Shown here: piece by piece, positions 1 through 12,252 of the stretch
Layout: each line of letters begins with the position of its first letter
Numbering within the stretch: the stretch's first letter is position 1
Assembly (NCBI GenBank): GCA_000827265.1
Contig: KN834770.1
Location: 686,104 to 750,103 of the forward strand
Length of the DNA stretch: 64,000 bases
Origin: Collybiopsis luxurians FD-317 M1
Lineage: Eukaryota; Basidiomycota; Agaricomycetes; Agaricales; Omphalotaceae
Direction: 5' to 3'
Made by a program: the position numbers and the translations under genes
Notes under the pieces: model-generated
What the model was told of the DNA's origin: nothing
The model's database searches: none
Seen by the model: the letters and a program-made list of their open reading frames with translations, nothing else

Positions 1-1098
1 GTTAACATCGTTCTGGTTGGCAAATATACCGATCTTCGAGATTCGTATATGTCGGTTACGAAATCTCTGGAACACTCGGCTTTCAGAGTAAACCGGAAGC
101 TAGTGTTACAGGTAAAATCGAGGAATTCTTTTTTCATCAGTCGCTTATATATATATGTTGTTCTCTCTTATCGCAGTGGGTCGAATCATCAGATTTAGAA
201 CCAGAGATGCAGGAAAACCACCCGGCAAAATACCACGATGCGTGGCGAGCGGTCGTCGGTGCAGGGTGAGTATTAAATTCTATTTTGATGATTGCTCAGA
301 CTCAATGTTCATCAGGGGCATCCTTGTCCCTGGTGGCTTCGGTAGCCGCGGCACCGAAGGTATGCTGCTCGCCATTAAATACGCCAGGGAGCAAAAAATT
401 CCCTTCCTTGGAATCTGCCTTGGTTTCCAGCTGGCCGTAATCGAATGGTCTCGAAATGTTTTAAGCATCCCCAATGCCACTTCCACAGAATTTGATCAGA
501 GTACCCAAAGTCCCGCAATCGTGTTCATGCCGGAGATTTCGAAAACACATATGGGTGGGACGATGAGACTGGGATTGAGACCGACGGTATTTCAGGAGGG
601 AACGGAATGGTCGAAGGCGAGAAGATTGTATGGAGGTAAAGAAAAGATTTGGGAGAGGCATAGGCATAGGTATGAAGTCAACCCTGAGTGGGTGCAAACT
701 TTCCGTGAAAGTGGTCTAGAATTTGTGGGAAAGGACGAGAAGGGGGAGAGGATGCAGGTATTGGAACTTCGTGGTGTGTATTCGGCGCGTTTTTTCTTTC
801 TTAAACATTTCCTGAGATTCCCTTAGACCATCCCTTTTTTATGGGCCTTCAAGCCCATCCTGAATTCTGCACCCGCCCACTAAACCCTTCACCCCCATTC
901 CTCGGATTCGTTGCTGCTGCCTCGGATCCAGAATCGCTGGAAGAACAGGTTCAGTACCAGCTGAAGAATTTTACTCCTCCGCACCCTGAAGACTCAATGG
1001 TCAGCGAGGCAGAATTGAGGAACGGGCAACCTGTCATATATGGAAAAGATCAGGTCCTGGTCAATGGAAACGGTGACGGGGTAAACGGAAGTTCGTAG
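1..1098 (+). CDS. URA7: CTP synthase, C-terminal part (5' end outside window)
   Basis: Makes CTP from UTP, ATP and glutamine in the cytosol, the last step of pyrimidine nucleotide synthesis. Exons: 1-111, 177-265, 316-773, 827-1098, in phase throughout, giving 309 residues. The first residues ([16 protein letters not shown]) are the start of the glutamine amidotransferase half. The nucleophile elbow GICLGFQ and the QAHPEF block carry the catalytic Cys and the His-Glu pair. The third splice (774-826) restores [17 protein letters not shown], which supports the model. The tail after the conserved ERxQ-type region is Gly/Asn-rich and ends in Ser-Ser. The synthetase half lies upstream of base 1. 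The next gene is convergent. Confidence 0.95.
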
Positions 1099-1548
1099 TC
1101 TTCGTGATATTCTTCGCCACGATCCTTTTTCGTTCCGCTCCGCTTATCACTATTCTATGTTCGCGATTTCAATATCATTCTCTCGTAGCTTAAATGTTCC
1201 GATAGTCCAGATCTGCAGTTATTACATTTTTGTTGGTAGACTTGACTCTTTATTGATGATTTGATATGCTGTATTTCGTAGTATTTGCCTGTACCGTCGC
1301 GCACTCACTGTATTTTTACATTTACGTAAACGAGCGTTCCGGGCCTTCCGGCGTGCTTTGGACGTATACATGACTTCCCAAACTAGAATTGAATACAAAA
1401 AACACTTAAGATTGATCTGTTTCTTCAGGAACAAAATGTAAAAAGACATGTGTATTATTATTTTGTAGAAAACAACTACACTAATACGAGACGGAATAAA
1501 CAATCGAAAAAAACTGAAGATCTGTAACTAATTTTCAGACTCACGCCA
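1099..1548. other. Intergenic, convergent 3' ends
   Basis: Holds the 3' flanks of CTP synthase (+) and the Tra2-like gene (-). No conserved reading frame, repeat or RNA gene is seen. The longest minus-strand frame here has no recognisable protein features. Confidence 0.6.
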
Positions 1549-2909
1549 TCAATATCTTCTATCATAGTCGCGATCTCTTTCCCTGTACCGGTCATAATCT
1601 CTGTCCCTGACGCGGTCTCGATCCCTATCGTCTCGATAGTCCCTTCGACTACCTTTGTAGTCATCATATCGACTACCTCTTCCGCTGCGCCTATCATCAT
1701 AGTCATCATACCTTCCACTTCTCCCGCCACGCCTTTCGTCGTAATCACGAGCGTAACGGCTATCGTATGGACGCGGGTCGTAAGGACGTTCACCTATTCA
1801 GTAAAAATAGATGAATAGATGCCCGGGAGGATGGGGATACGAAAAACGTACGGTCACCACGACGTTTACTGGGACCATGGTATTTGCCGGGCGTCGGAGT
1901 TCGTGCCCTTCCACGACGTGCCTACGTAAAGTTAGTCTCTTGAAGGACGAGGAATTAAAGGACATGACGAAATGTACACGACGTACCCTTGTGACGGTGA
2001 TAACCTTTCCCATAAGGTCAGTAGCGTTGAGAGCAGTAATAGCCGCGTCCGCTTCTTCCGAAGTTTCCATTGTAACGAAGCCGAATAGACGAGATTCGCG
2101 AGTATGAGGGTCATAGACTACGGAGGCTTTTGATACCTGAAAACAGAAAGGGATGAGTACGCAGTTATTAGGAGAGGAAGTGAAAGAGTGCGGAGAAAGA
2201 ATTAGTAAAAACTCACCCTGCCAATTTTGGCAAACGCATTCTCGAGTTCCCTATTGTCAACCTGTCTGCTCAGTCCAGAGACATGCAAATTGTTTCCCGG
2301 GTTCTCAGCAATTTCGCTACCTGGCCCGCCTTCAGTGCGTCTGCATTATCGTCAGTTACAGCAAGTGAAAAATATTAGATTGAGACAAACCCTCGATCAA
2401 TGGGACTTCGACTGCGACTCCTACTAGAAACTCCATTGGTATTATTTCCGTTACCACTTGAGTGATATTCCCCTCCTCCTTGACCGACATCCTGGTTGGG
2501 AATACTGATACTACCTTCATTGGATGCCTCCGGTTCTTGAGGTTGAGGTTGCCAAGCTGAACGTTGTTGCAGTCAGAATTAATTAATGAGGTTTTTTGGT
2601 CGAGAAAAAGTCGGGAATCGTCGGACACGAAACAAGATAGATATTGAACCGGTGCCGGAAAAAGCATTCGAATTGCTTTTAATAGTCGCGGACGATGAAG
2701 CTGGTTAAAATTTCGAGCTCAACGGTGTAGAAATTTGAAAAAAGACATGTCGCCCAAAGACCAAATGTCGGCCGTAAGCCGTGGATTAGAAACTCGAAAA
2801 ACTGACGAAGCCGAGGAAATGACTCGAAAAGTCATGTTTGAGGCGTAAAGTTGTCGAGCCCGTTGCGAGAGTATCGATTTTGAAGTGCGTAAGACGTACC
2901 GTTATCCAT
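1549..2909 (-). CDS. Tra2-like SR splicing factor
   Basis: Nuclear RNA-binding protein predicted to act in splice-site choice. Six exons: 1549-1793, 1852-1921, 1987-2136, 2217-2340, 2391-2556, 2900-2909, giving 254 residues. One RRM lies at about residues 76-151, with RNP2 (LHVSGL, 77-82) and RNP1 (RLFGFVTM). It is followed by the RARTPTPGKYHG linker, which closely matches the Thr-Pro-Thr-Pro-Gly linker of metazoan Tra2. A short RSRSRS stretch precedes the RRM. The C-terminus (about 170-254) is rich in Arg, Asp, Tyr and Gly rather than classical RS dipeptides. The first exon is only 10 nt (ATG GAT AAC G) and is followed by an intron of about 340 nt, so the start is inferred from splice phase. 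An alternative would be another SRSF-type protein. Confidence 0.88.
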
Positions 2910-3055
2910 TTTGAAAGAGGAGGTGGAAGTCCAAGTTTAACAGTCAACCGTCGACGTGGAGTTGAAACGTCAATCAAATACCCACGCTCCCCCCACATTA
3001 AACTTCCACTACTATAGAGTACACTCATAATTTATACTGTACAAGTCCAATCCTA

Positions 3056-5243
3056 TCACCAATGAGGCAATTTCTTTAACGCCTTTTTCCACCTATCTAA
3101 CATCTCCCTCTTCTGATTCTCTATATCCTTTTCCAAGTCCTTCCACTTCTCCTCTGACCCTCTCCGGAGCCTTTGCAGTAGATTCCCTTTTCCTAGCTTC
3201 ACACTACCTCTGAATGGTAAACCACTTAGCTCTATAAGGCCAAGCTCCGCGTGGCTCATTTCCCCATCAGAGTATTCTTGACCCTCCGGAGGCTCATCTG
3301 GTACACCGGGAATCCCAGGAACATGCACTCCTACAGCAGTGGTACCAAGAATTCCAGCTGTAGCGCCGGGACCGAAGATAATCTGAATTCACAGAGTAGC
3401 ATGAGTGTATGTAGGCTGGTAGGGAGGGCACCGCATACCTTGCTCACAAAATCGCTGAACTCCTTCTGTCGTCCCGGTAGGACCTCCAACGGCACATCAA
3501 CAATCTTTGCAGATACAGCGAATTCTGATCCTTCCGATGACTCTGAGTCAACTTTTACACATCTTGAATCAACCCAATCATCCGGTCTAATATGTCCAAA
3601 AGCTCCTTCTGGAAGGGGATCAGGAAGCGGAGGGAACTCTGGTGCTCTAGTGGCAGTATTCGCAGAAGGAATATCTTCGCCAAAACCAATCCCGACGTCC
3701 ACATCGTCTGGAACCTCACCATCAAAAACTAGCACGTCCGGCAACACCTTCTTCACATCCAGGTCAATATCCATTCCCTTTGGCAATACCACATGTGCCA
3801 GTACAGTCCCACTAGCCAAAAACGTGCTTCCTATCGAGTTGGGTTTGATTTTCATGTCACGTATGGTTACGTTTTGTAAAATTCGGGGTTTAGGGTTAGG
3901 AGCAGGGAAAGCTAGTTCGACAGTCATATCATGTATGAGAGGTGTCGAGATGGAGATGGGATTGGAGAGGCCAGAAAGATATCGCGTAAGGAACTTCGAG
4001 AATGTCGGGAATGCGTCCCCGTTTGATGGGAGGGGAAGGACGTGGCCAGTAATATCAAGACTTATGTTTGGATGGGTTAAACTAAAAGGGCGCGTCTGAA
4101 CTGAAGCGATAGGAATTGGGTTTGGGTTTGGGTCTGGGTTTGGAGGTGTTAATGGTAAAAGAGAGATGATAAAAGGAAGCGAGGGTGTAGTAAGGTTGAA
4201 TGTGGCTGGGGCCGGATCGACTACAGAAGCAACTGCTTTAATGGACAAGTTATTTGTTTCTACGTTGTTCGAGAGCTGAAATGAAAGTAAGGTGACTAAG
4301 TCTGCCAAAGGTGGGATGGGTGCGTTCCGACCAGGATGGGGGAACCCAGGAAGTTCCGGAACTACAAAAAACAGTGAGCTACTTTGGGTTGAGGATAATG
4401 CAAGCTAAGCACACCTTTGACTGAAAATGTTGTTACTACATCAGTCAGCTCCCGATGAAGCCTGCGCTTCCAACCAGCCCCATCAACTCCTCCGCCACGA
4501 ACATCAACCGTTGATACCTCCGTAGTAACCATGACTTGGCCATTTTTCCAAGACTCTTGGGCAAAATGTAGCAAATGCGATGTCTTCGAAGTAGGTTGCA
4601 CCAAAACTGGGGTTGAAATTCGTTGTAACCAAGCACGGTGTTCCTTCGGAGGGTCTACCGTTAGCGGTATCTCTAGTGGAGGCACAGTAAGGTTAGCCAG
4701 GAACACTGGTGGATCTGTACGCGACGATATAGTGATTGTGGAAGTCTGCACGGTGACTGCCTCCAAATTCCTGACTCCCCACTTCCCTAAACCCTTCAAC
4801 ATCAGATCCAGAACTCCATCCTGGGGATCCGGATTGACCCCCACTACAGATCCCGCATCCAGTCCAATTCTTCCTTCGACTTCGACCCAGATGCCGTCCG
4901 AAAACGAGATGTTTAGCACGTCTACTCTATCAGGTCCTTCAAGTACTAGTGCTTTGTGCAGAATCACTTCGGGTGACATTTCTGACGACCGAAAATACGA
5001 CCAGGCAAGTAGCAAAAGAACGGCGAGTGCGAGGATGATACATATTAGAAGAGTGGTTAAGAATACACACAAGAAGCGCAGTACCCCGAGTCGCCGCTGA
5101 CCACGAGGTGTCAAATGCTGGGGTAAAGACCGAGAAGAACCAGCAGCTGCAAGTAAGGGTGTACGTTCTGTCGTTACATCATGCGCCCTGCCTTTTCCTT
5201 TGGATACGGCTTGAGCGCTTTCAGATTCAATGTCTGAGGTCAT
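3056..5243 (-). CDS. Tag1-like type II vacuolar membrane protein
   Basis: Exons: 3056-3382, 3439-4361, 4415-5243, giving 692 residues. A cytosolic N-terminus of about 55 residues carries ERTPLL (26-31), a match to the acidic dileucine [DE]xxxL[LI] signal used for AP-3 sorting to the vacuole. One transmembrane helix follows at about 56-83, then about 600 lumenal residues made of beta-rich, Pro-punctuated segments. This layout fits the fungal Tag1/YLR173W family of vacuolar membrane proteins. No catalytic motif is seen. The C-terminus (about 610-692) becomes charged and helical. Family assignment rests on topology and general composition, so the name is moderate confidence. The reading frame and exon phases are firm. 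The neighbour downstream on the same strand is unrelated. Confidence 0.72.
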
Positions 5244-5404
5244 GGAAGAGAAGAAGAGACAATCACTGGAGACCTGAAGCTTGAATCACACTGATTGGCG
5301 CTGACGCATTGGGCGCTCGCACAGCCAGGAACTGGGAATTTCTAAGTGCAATTGCTATGATGATATAGATCTAAATTAATCTAAATGACTCGTCTTCAAA
5401 TCTT

Positions 5405-7061
5405 TCAGGTTTCGGGGTTGACTGGTACAGCTGCTTCCACAGCCAAGGGAGGTTTGCGCAGCCAAAATGGTCCTATTTATTGCGTGAAGCTGACTACCTT
5501 TGAAATCCGTTCCGCACTCACCAACGGGATCATCGTCGTCGTGGAAGATCGTCGTCCAGGTCCCAAGAACACCATAAGATGACCGAATGCCTCCAATTTG
5601 AACACCTTCAGAACTGCGCAAGTGTTGATTCATCAGGTCAAGGAGAAGAAAGGGTTAAAACATACCTCCAGATAGCTTGTCCTTGTTCACCGGATACCTA
5701 GAGAGGCGATGAATGCGGCAATTCTTTGAAAGAATAGGACCAAACCCATACAAAATGCCATCGGATATAATCATCGTCGGTCATACACACGTAACCGTTT
5801 ATAACTGACGTTGAAGGTTCCGCGACGACGCCGATAAAGTATATCTGGGGACGCCCAGGGTGATTTGGATCTTCCCTCGTTTTGGTGACTTTTAGAGTCA
5901 CTTGCATTGAACGGAACATCTCCTGAAAATCTGGTCCAGTAAGGAGTGATGTACGAGGTTCCCCTGTGTCTGAATCCTAAGAAGATACGAGTCGTACGAT
6001 GCGAGTCAAGGTAACGAGAAGCGCACGCACAACAATGTTGTTGTACCCTATGACAAAACGGCAATCAGTGATAATGTAAACAAGGAACAAAGCGAACTCA
6101 CTGAGAAGAAGTGAATGATCCACAAAACAGAACGACACCAGCCATACTCCATTGACCCCTGCCCAATCTTCTTCCTGATCCAAATCTATGCCATCTGGGA
6201 TGACAATTTGCGTGTATGGAAAGCTCAGCGGGTAAATCACAACTTGAAATACTTGTCCCTCTTCTGCAAACTCGATCAAATGCATTGTTATAACATGGTG
6301 GATATGCTTTATATGTATCCAATTGACTTTGCCAACACCACCACCCTCTGCGCTGGAAGGAAGAAATGGGCCGAACTCGTTTCCCCAATTATAATTGCGA
6401 AACAGGTAAACGCAAGCACGGGCTGCGAGATGCGCTGAATGATGGTGGTCTGCTGCAATAGGTCTTAGTCAATATAATGTAGCCGCATATTAAAAAGGAG
6501 TAGTTTGCATGGGAGCTCACATGGAGTAACGCCAATGAGGGTATGTAGCCGTGCGCGCAACTGCGCCTCCTCCTCCGCGAATTTGGGATCATCGGCGGGT
6601 AATCCTAGTTTCTCTGGATCCAGGAATACACCTCCCCGAGTAAGTGCAGTGACATAAAGTAAATTTTGCGACAGGTTATCAATCATGTCTGAATAAGAAT
6701 TTAGAGGGGGAACCCAGGAGACCATGTTCAGGAGCGTCCGAAGGATAGTGATACGCTCGTGAGGTTTACAAATGGATACATCCTCTAGCACTGTCCTCGC
6801 ACGAATGATTGCCTGCAGCTCTGCTTTCCAGTTAAATTCAACTTCCGTACGCCTTTTCTTGCCATTCTGCGACACACATCGCGTGGGATCGTCAAGAGGT
6901 TGGGCGAGGTAGAGTGCGCGCCAGAGGTGTTGGTCAGGGGCATTATAAATTACGTCGTAGAAGAATCGACATGTGAGAGACATTTTTGAAACGTCCAGAG
7001 GGTCCAGGTGAAGCAGGATTTCCTCAATGGTCTCGACTGGAAGATCATCTAGAGGGCCCAT
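5405..7061 (-). CDS. F-box protein with conserved fungal C-terminal domain
   Basis: Predicted SCF ubiquitin-ligase adaptor. Seven exons: 5405-5472, 5522-5613, 5666-5697, 5752-5976, 6016-6047, 6102-6452, 6521-7061, giving 446 residues. The F-box is at the extreme N-terminus (LPVETIEEILLHLDPLDVS, about residues 7-25, running on to the LWRALYL block). The rest is a non-repeat domain ending YGVLGTWTTIFHDDDDPVG-PFWLRK, a tail seen in other Agaricomycete F-box proteins. It is not an LRR, WD40 or Kelch type. The intron 5977-6015 is only 39 nt. It is required to link two well-supported frames but should be checked against cDNA. The substrate is unknown. Confidence 0.82.
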
Positions 7062-7424
7062 GATGGGAGCGTCGGAGAAAGTGCAGGTAGACGATAAGAT
7101 AATCCCAGCTTAGTGACTCAGCAAGAACTGAATTCGAGTGATATTTTGTATTTTGACTATTAATTATTTAAATACAACACTTTCGCAATGCACACGACAA
7201 AAGAATGACCATAGTTTTGGAATAAACGAACGAAATTTTTCAAAATTGTATCAACCGATCCAGAGAATTGAGCCCAAGTTGCGCCACATCTTGAAGATGC
7301 CATAGTATTCGAATAGAGAAAACTATTCCATCCGAATTAAACAAGTAACTTTCATGATAAAATATCTATAATTTATTCTGGGAACGCCAAGGAGCGAACC
7401 TCTGAAAGTGACCAGCCAGGAATA
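7062..7424. other. Intergenic, F-box promoter and chitinase 3' flank
   Basis: AT-rich spacer between two genes on the minus strand. Nothing beyond the probable promoter of the F-box gene is seen. Confidence 0.5.
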
Positions 7425-9092
7425 TTATTTAGCACAATTCTCTCTAGGAAAAAAATAAGACGACAAACGTTCAATCCATGCAGCACCTGCATCAGGCCAC
7501 TCCCAAGTCATAACTCCAGCAGCTAAAAAGTTACAAGTCAGCGAACCGAGGTTGAGTATGTGCATCGTTGGACCTACACCAGCCTTGGTTCTTGGCCTGT
7601 TCTACACAGGTTGCAAGCGTGCCAGGAGCGATGAATCCACCGGATGTCTCATCCCTATACCGCACAGTCAGATTTCTCAGGAAAGCCGAAATGAAGAGAG
7701 CCCGTTCTTACGCGGCAGTGGCGGGTTTGCCGATAACCAATTTATTCAAACTCACTCCGTTAGCGGCGATTTGGAATAATGCAGATTGAGGCCAAGTCGA
7801 AGATGAAGCAGTCAAGAGGCCAGCACAAGTTGCGTATTCATTGGTACCCTCTGCCATAACACCATAAGCTCACTAACAAAAGAAGTTTGAGGCAACACAT
7901 AGATACGCACGATTGTAGAACTGCAAGAGAAGCATGAGCATTCTTCGAAATCGGCAAGATAGAAGCCACTGACCTGTACATTATACCAATCAATCAAACT
8001 TCCGACTTGTTGGTTGACTGCGAGATATCCTCCATTGGTCCAAATATTCGGTGAAAACCTGTGGATGCCAGCTGAGTATGTAAAAGTCCTCATTATTGCA
8101 GAGATCTGACCATGGGGCAACAGCTTTGTAGGATTTGAGTCAGTAATCTGTATTTGAAAAGCACTATGAAACTCACGAGCGTGGGTCAGGATGTAAGTGC
8201 CTTGCGGAAGCTTTGTTCGCAGCTGCTTCGTGAAACTGACCAGCCAAGCCTATGGAACGGATGAGATCATGATGAGATCATGACCAAGTTTTAAGTGAAG
8301 CACATACTTCAGCGGTTCCAGCATCGAAGGCGTTGAAATCCTATGATAAAGTTAAACTCTGAATCTATTGGAAAGGAAAATAAATGAAGCAAACCTCATA
8401 ATCGACATCGATACCATCCAGACCGAATTCAATGACCCAAGCAGCCATCGTGTTTGCAGTGGCGATGGGGTCAGCTCCCGTGGTTGTTGGAACATCAGTG
8501 GAGCCAAAGACTGACACAACCAATGAGATACCGGCAGCTGCATACTCGGATTTGACGCTAGCCCTTTGGGCCGCAGTGAGTTGTGTCCACTCCTCCGCCT
8601 ACAGCACGTTAAAAGGGATCTCAGATTCGTTGATGACTCGTCGCACCTTATCGAATGCACCCTCTAATAACAAGAAGGACATAGCACTTTTGCTGCTTCA
8701 GCGAGCGAGTGTAAGAACAACGGAAAGAAATCTCACAAGACATTGAAGCCCTGCGAAGGTATAATAAGCTTTCGGCGTTTCATTGCAGTTAGGCTACTTA
8801 TCTCACCTCGACATCAGCTATGTGTTACGACATGGAATGTTTCAAAGGTTACATTGACTGATCGACGGTGACGGCGAAAATACTTGCCTACAGGAGGAGG
8901 CCCCGTAATACCAGAGACAAACTTGTCACTGTAAGCAACAAAGCGAGGGGCGACAGGTACGGCACGGGAAAGAATGTCGCGAGCTTGAGGACTGAGGCCA
9001 TCGAATCTTGTACCGTTTACGGGTGTCGCGTTGGCGAGCCCGAATCCGTACAAAAGCAAAGATGATAAAGCCGCTAACGTCGAGATGAACAT
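7425..9092 (-). CDS. Secreted GH18 chitinase
   Basis: Hydrolyses beta-1,4-GlcNAc linkages, in cell-wall remodelling or attack on chitin. Thirteen exons: 7425-7522, 7578-7654, 7712-7850, 7911-7920, 7974-8058, 8111-8123, 8177-8249, 8308-8340, 8395-8598, 8647-8686 (or 8692), 8737-8750, 8807-8817, 8888-9092, giving about 333-335 residues. A signal peptide covers about residues 1-21. The GH18 active-site motif DGIDVDYED is intact, with Glu as acid/base, and is followed by the substrate-floor blocks APVAPWFSP, DWYNVQFYNQG and GVMTWEWPD. Four exons are 10-14 nt long. The first intron uses a GC-AG pair (AG|GCAAGT). The acceptor at 8687 gives GFNVFAMSFLLLEGAF, a better family match than the one at 8693. 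ATG 9092 is preferred over in-frame codons upstream because it starts the signal peptide. No carbohydrate-binding module is present. Confidence 0.92.
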
Positions 9093-10751
9093 TTGGAAGC
9101 CCCGAAGATTTTGCGTACCGTAAAGAGTCGAGCCGAAGCGCAAACAGAACCAGAGTGGAACTATGACTTTTTATACCAGACGCCAGACTTATCATCCGTA
9201 CACCTCCAGAAAAAATGATTGAATGCGAATTCCGAAATCATACAGCAGAGTCTCACAAGAACGCATGTAGAATAAACCTCGAGGCCTTGAGGTTTGGCGG
9301 TTGGACTTGAATTACCTCACGACCAAATAACGAATTCGACAAAGTAGCGGCCCAAAAAAGTGAGACTTGCTACACCAATACACCCGAAAGAGCTAATTGT
9401 GGATATCAAAACTGAGATAGTCAAAGAGAATAAACACGCAAAGGAACCAAGTTACTGATATGCACTCCCATGGCAGATGGCCACGTAGATCTAATGAAGG
9501 AAAACATTTTTAGTTCCATGTGAATGCTTTTTCGAGCTCAAGAGCCTCGTGTGCATTTGTTCAAAAAATAATTATGTCGCAATACAATGATCAATAGATG
9601 CGCTATGCCGCGGAGGATTTTGCTGATAGAGCCAAATTTCTTCGTGGTCTGCGGAAAGAAAAATACTCTTTTCTGTCGGATCCCTCGCACCGAATTTTGT
9701 ATCTAGAAGTAGCTCGGTTCCTTGTCATAGAAGTTCGGGCAGTCAGACCACAGAAAGGGACAGTGAAAGAACTAATGGAGATATGCCAATTCCGAATCGC
9801 ATCGAAAGTGCGATAGAAATGAAGGAACCGCACTTAAGCAAAGGAAAATTATAAAACCCGCGAAGGCGAACCAGCGCTATCAAGCTTTTGTGGTTTGATA
9901 TACAAATAACAAGAGACATATGGCTCAAATCGCATGCGATGTAGAGCTGTGAGCGACCGTGAGGCTTTCCCGTTACTTTACCGTATGGGGGGCTTTGACG
10001 TGGCCTAGCACATGTACCATTCAGTCTCGTCAGTCATGGTTCCTAGCGGAGAGCACAAACGTACCGGCAAATAGTATTATTAGAAAAAGCTGAGCCAATT
10101 TGAACTTGGTTTTGAAAGCGAAGAATTGCCAGGAGGAATTTCGTCGCATGCAGAAGAGAAATTACCACATAAACATATGGAACACTGAGCGTAAAACCTC
10201 CGTGATTGTACTAGGCTGAAGAGGGCGAGTAGTCTGGGGCTCAGTCGTTCGTCCAAGTCTTTCCGTCTTTGTGAAAGACTCGGACATTGGCGATTGTACC
10301 GTATCCTGAATAGTGAAACTTTCAGAACTGGACGGACCCAGGTCAAGACTTGACCGAGAGATTCAGTGCTATCGCAGATATAGCAGTAAGATAACAGGCA
10401 TCCGATAAGGGTCCATCTCGTACGAGCCCACGGATCTGGAGAAGAGTTAAGAACCTTCGATTAGTCTATGCAGCACAACGCCGAAGTCGAAATACATGAA
10501 GAAAATAAAAGTGTTGTAGCTTTGGTCTGTATCGGCGTAAAAGTTATTTTCACACGCTTTCTCCACCATCCTCATTCAGTTCGTCGTCGGTTAAAGTATG
10601 CGAATTCATTGCGATAAAAGGCTTCGGATGGATGAGCCGGGAAAATTTATGGCTGAACAAAACGGAAGGCGCGGTGGGTGTTTCAAAGTATTACAGCTGA
10701 GATATCCAAGGCCCAAGAACCATGAATTACAAGATGATGTTTTCGCGGGAG
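9093..10751. other. Intergenic, 1.7 kb
   Basis: Chitinase promoter side plus the 3' flank of the AIF-like gene. Frames at 9598-9833 and 10080-10346 have no recognisable domains, signal peptide or splice support. No tRNA, repeat or transposon end was seen. Confidence 0.45.
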
Positions 10752-12252
10752 TTACGGAGTATATCCTGTCAAACCAGGTAGTCCAGAAACCATAAGATCT
10801 TTGGCTTTGAGCCAACAGGTAAACCATCCTCCCAAAACTATTCCCCATAAAATGTTAAAGTACGCCAGACCGTTCGACTGATTAAGGAATTTATGTGAAC
10901 AAGTCTTGCATCCAGCTCAATTCCAAACACGCACCTTTCCATTTGATATCCCAATCACCTCTAAACTTCCCTTATACTTGACACTAGTGCTCGATGCAGA
11001 CAAGATCACTTTAGACGTCCCATCCCTCTCCACGAGATTCAGATACGCGATGATATTCTTGCCCACCATGGGAGCCTGGAATACCGAAGCTTTCACCGCA
11101 GTCTTCTGTTCGTTCCAGTCGATTATATCTCCGAATGCAAAAACATTTGGGTGTGCCAGAAGCTGGAAGGTAGGAAGAATCTTGACGTGTCCAGATGAAG
11201 AAAGCACATCGGATGGGAGATAGGAGGTGTTCGGGCGAGTGCCCCAAGTGGGGACCTAGGACGATTGCATAAAACTGGAAAGAACACAAGCACAGTTACT
11301 CACCACCAAATCTGGCTTGAGCTTTTTACCCTGCTCCGTGACGAAACCAACTTCGGGTGCGCAACTCTCCGCTACGTATGACGCGTCTGATTCGAGAATA
11401 GAGTCGTTTACAATAACGTTTATTCCGCGAGACTCGAGTTGTTGCTGGATAGCGACGCGAAACTTGTCGGGATAAGTGGGGTTGAGTAGGAGGTTTTGGC
11501 GGTGAATGATGGTGACGGGCTTTGACTGAAAAACAACGCTCTAGTATGTAAGGAAGTATGGGAGGAAGGGGACACAAGCTCACAGGAAACGCATCCTTCA
11601 GTTCACCAGCGAGTTCTACGTCACGGTCATCATTGTCAGCGCCGCTGCGAAGAGGAAATATTGAACAAACCTATTCCAACGGCACCTCCCCCAACCTACG
11701 TATCCGATCAGACATCCCAATGAAAAGCATAAAATATCGAGATCAACGCACGAGTAAAATGTCAGTAGCCTTTGCAAACTCTGCCCTTCTCGTCTTGACA
11801 TGCTCCACTATAGCCTCCCTACTCTCCGTCGGGAATGCGATCGGCCGTGGCCAAGCTGAGCCAGTCGCCAGTACCAATACATCATACGCGACTTCTTCCC
11901 CACTATCCACAACCACCGAACCACCCTGTCCACCTCCGAGGGGTCCGCCTTCACCAAACTTGACCTCTGTAACGGAACCATGAATGAAACGTCCGTTCCC
12001 TGCGAGTTTATTCCGGAAGGTATGATCGCCGTACGGAAGGATAGAGCGCCTGGTTAGGTCGTCCTTATCGGAAACGACGAGACGGAGGGTCGAGAGGAGG
12101 TGGGTCAAGGTCGGTCGTGCGTCTATGAGAACGACGGTGTGTTTTTCAGGATCGATGGATTTGGAAAGGTGGCTGTTGAGGAGCTCGAGGCCGCCGATTC
12201 CACCTCCAACAATGACGATCGTCTTTTTTGGGTCATCGACTTTCTTCGACAT
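10752..12252 (-). CDS. AIF/AMID-type FAD-dependent NAD(P)H oxidoreductase
   Basis: Flavoprotein of the AIFM2/FSP1-like group, which reduces quinones with NAD(P)H. Six exons: 10752-10877, 10935-11255, 11304-11525, 11584-11615, 11671-11695, 11752-12252, giving 408 residues. The N-terminal FAD Rossmann motif is IVGGGIGG (about residues 13-20). The central NAD(P)H-binding motif LVGGGAVGIELAGEL is assembled exactly across three exons, which validates the short exons of 25 and 32 nt. ATGS and the VPTWGTRPNT and VFAFGDI blocks complete the two-dinucleotide-binding fold. The C-terminal WFTCWLKAKDLM resembles the amphipathic end of fungal AMID proteins. There is no mitochondrial presequence and no transmembrane helix. 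Whether it has a pro-death or an antioxidant role cannot be read from the sequence. Confidence 0.9.
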
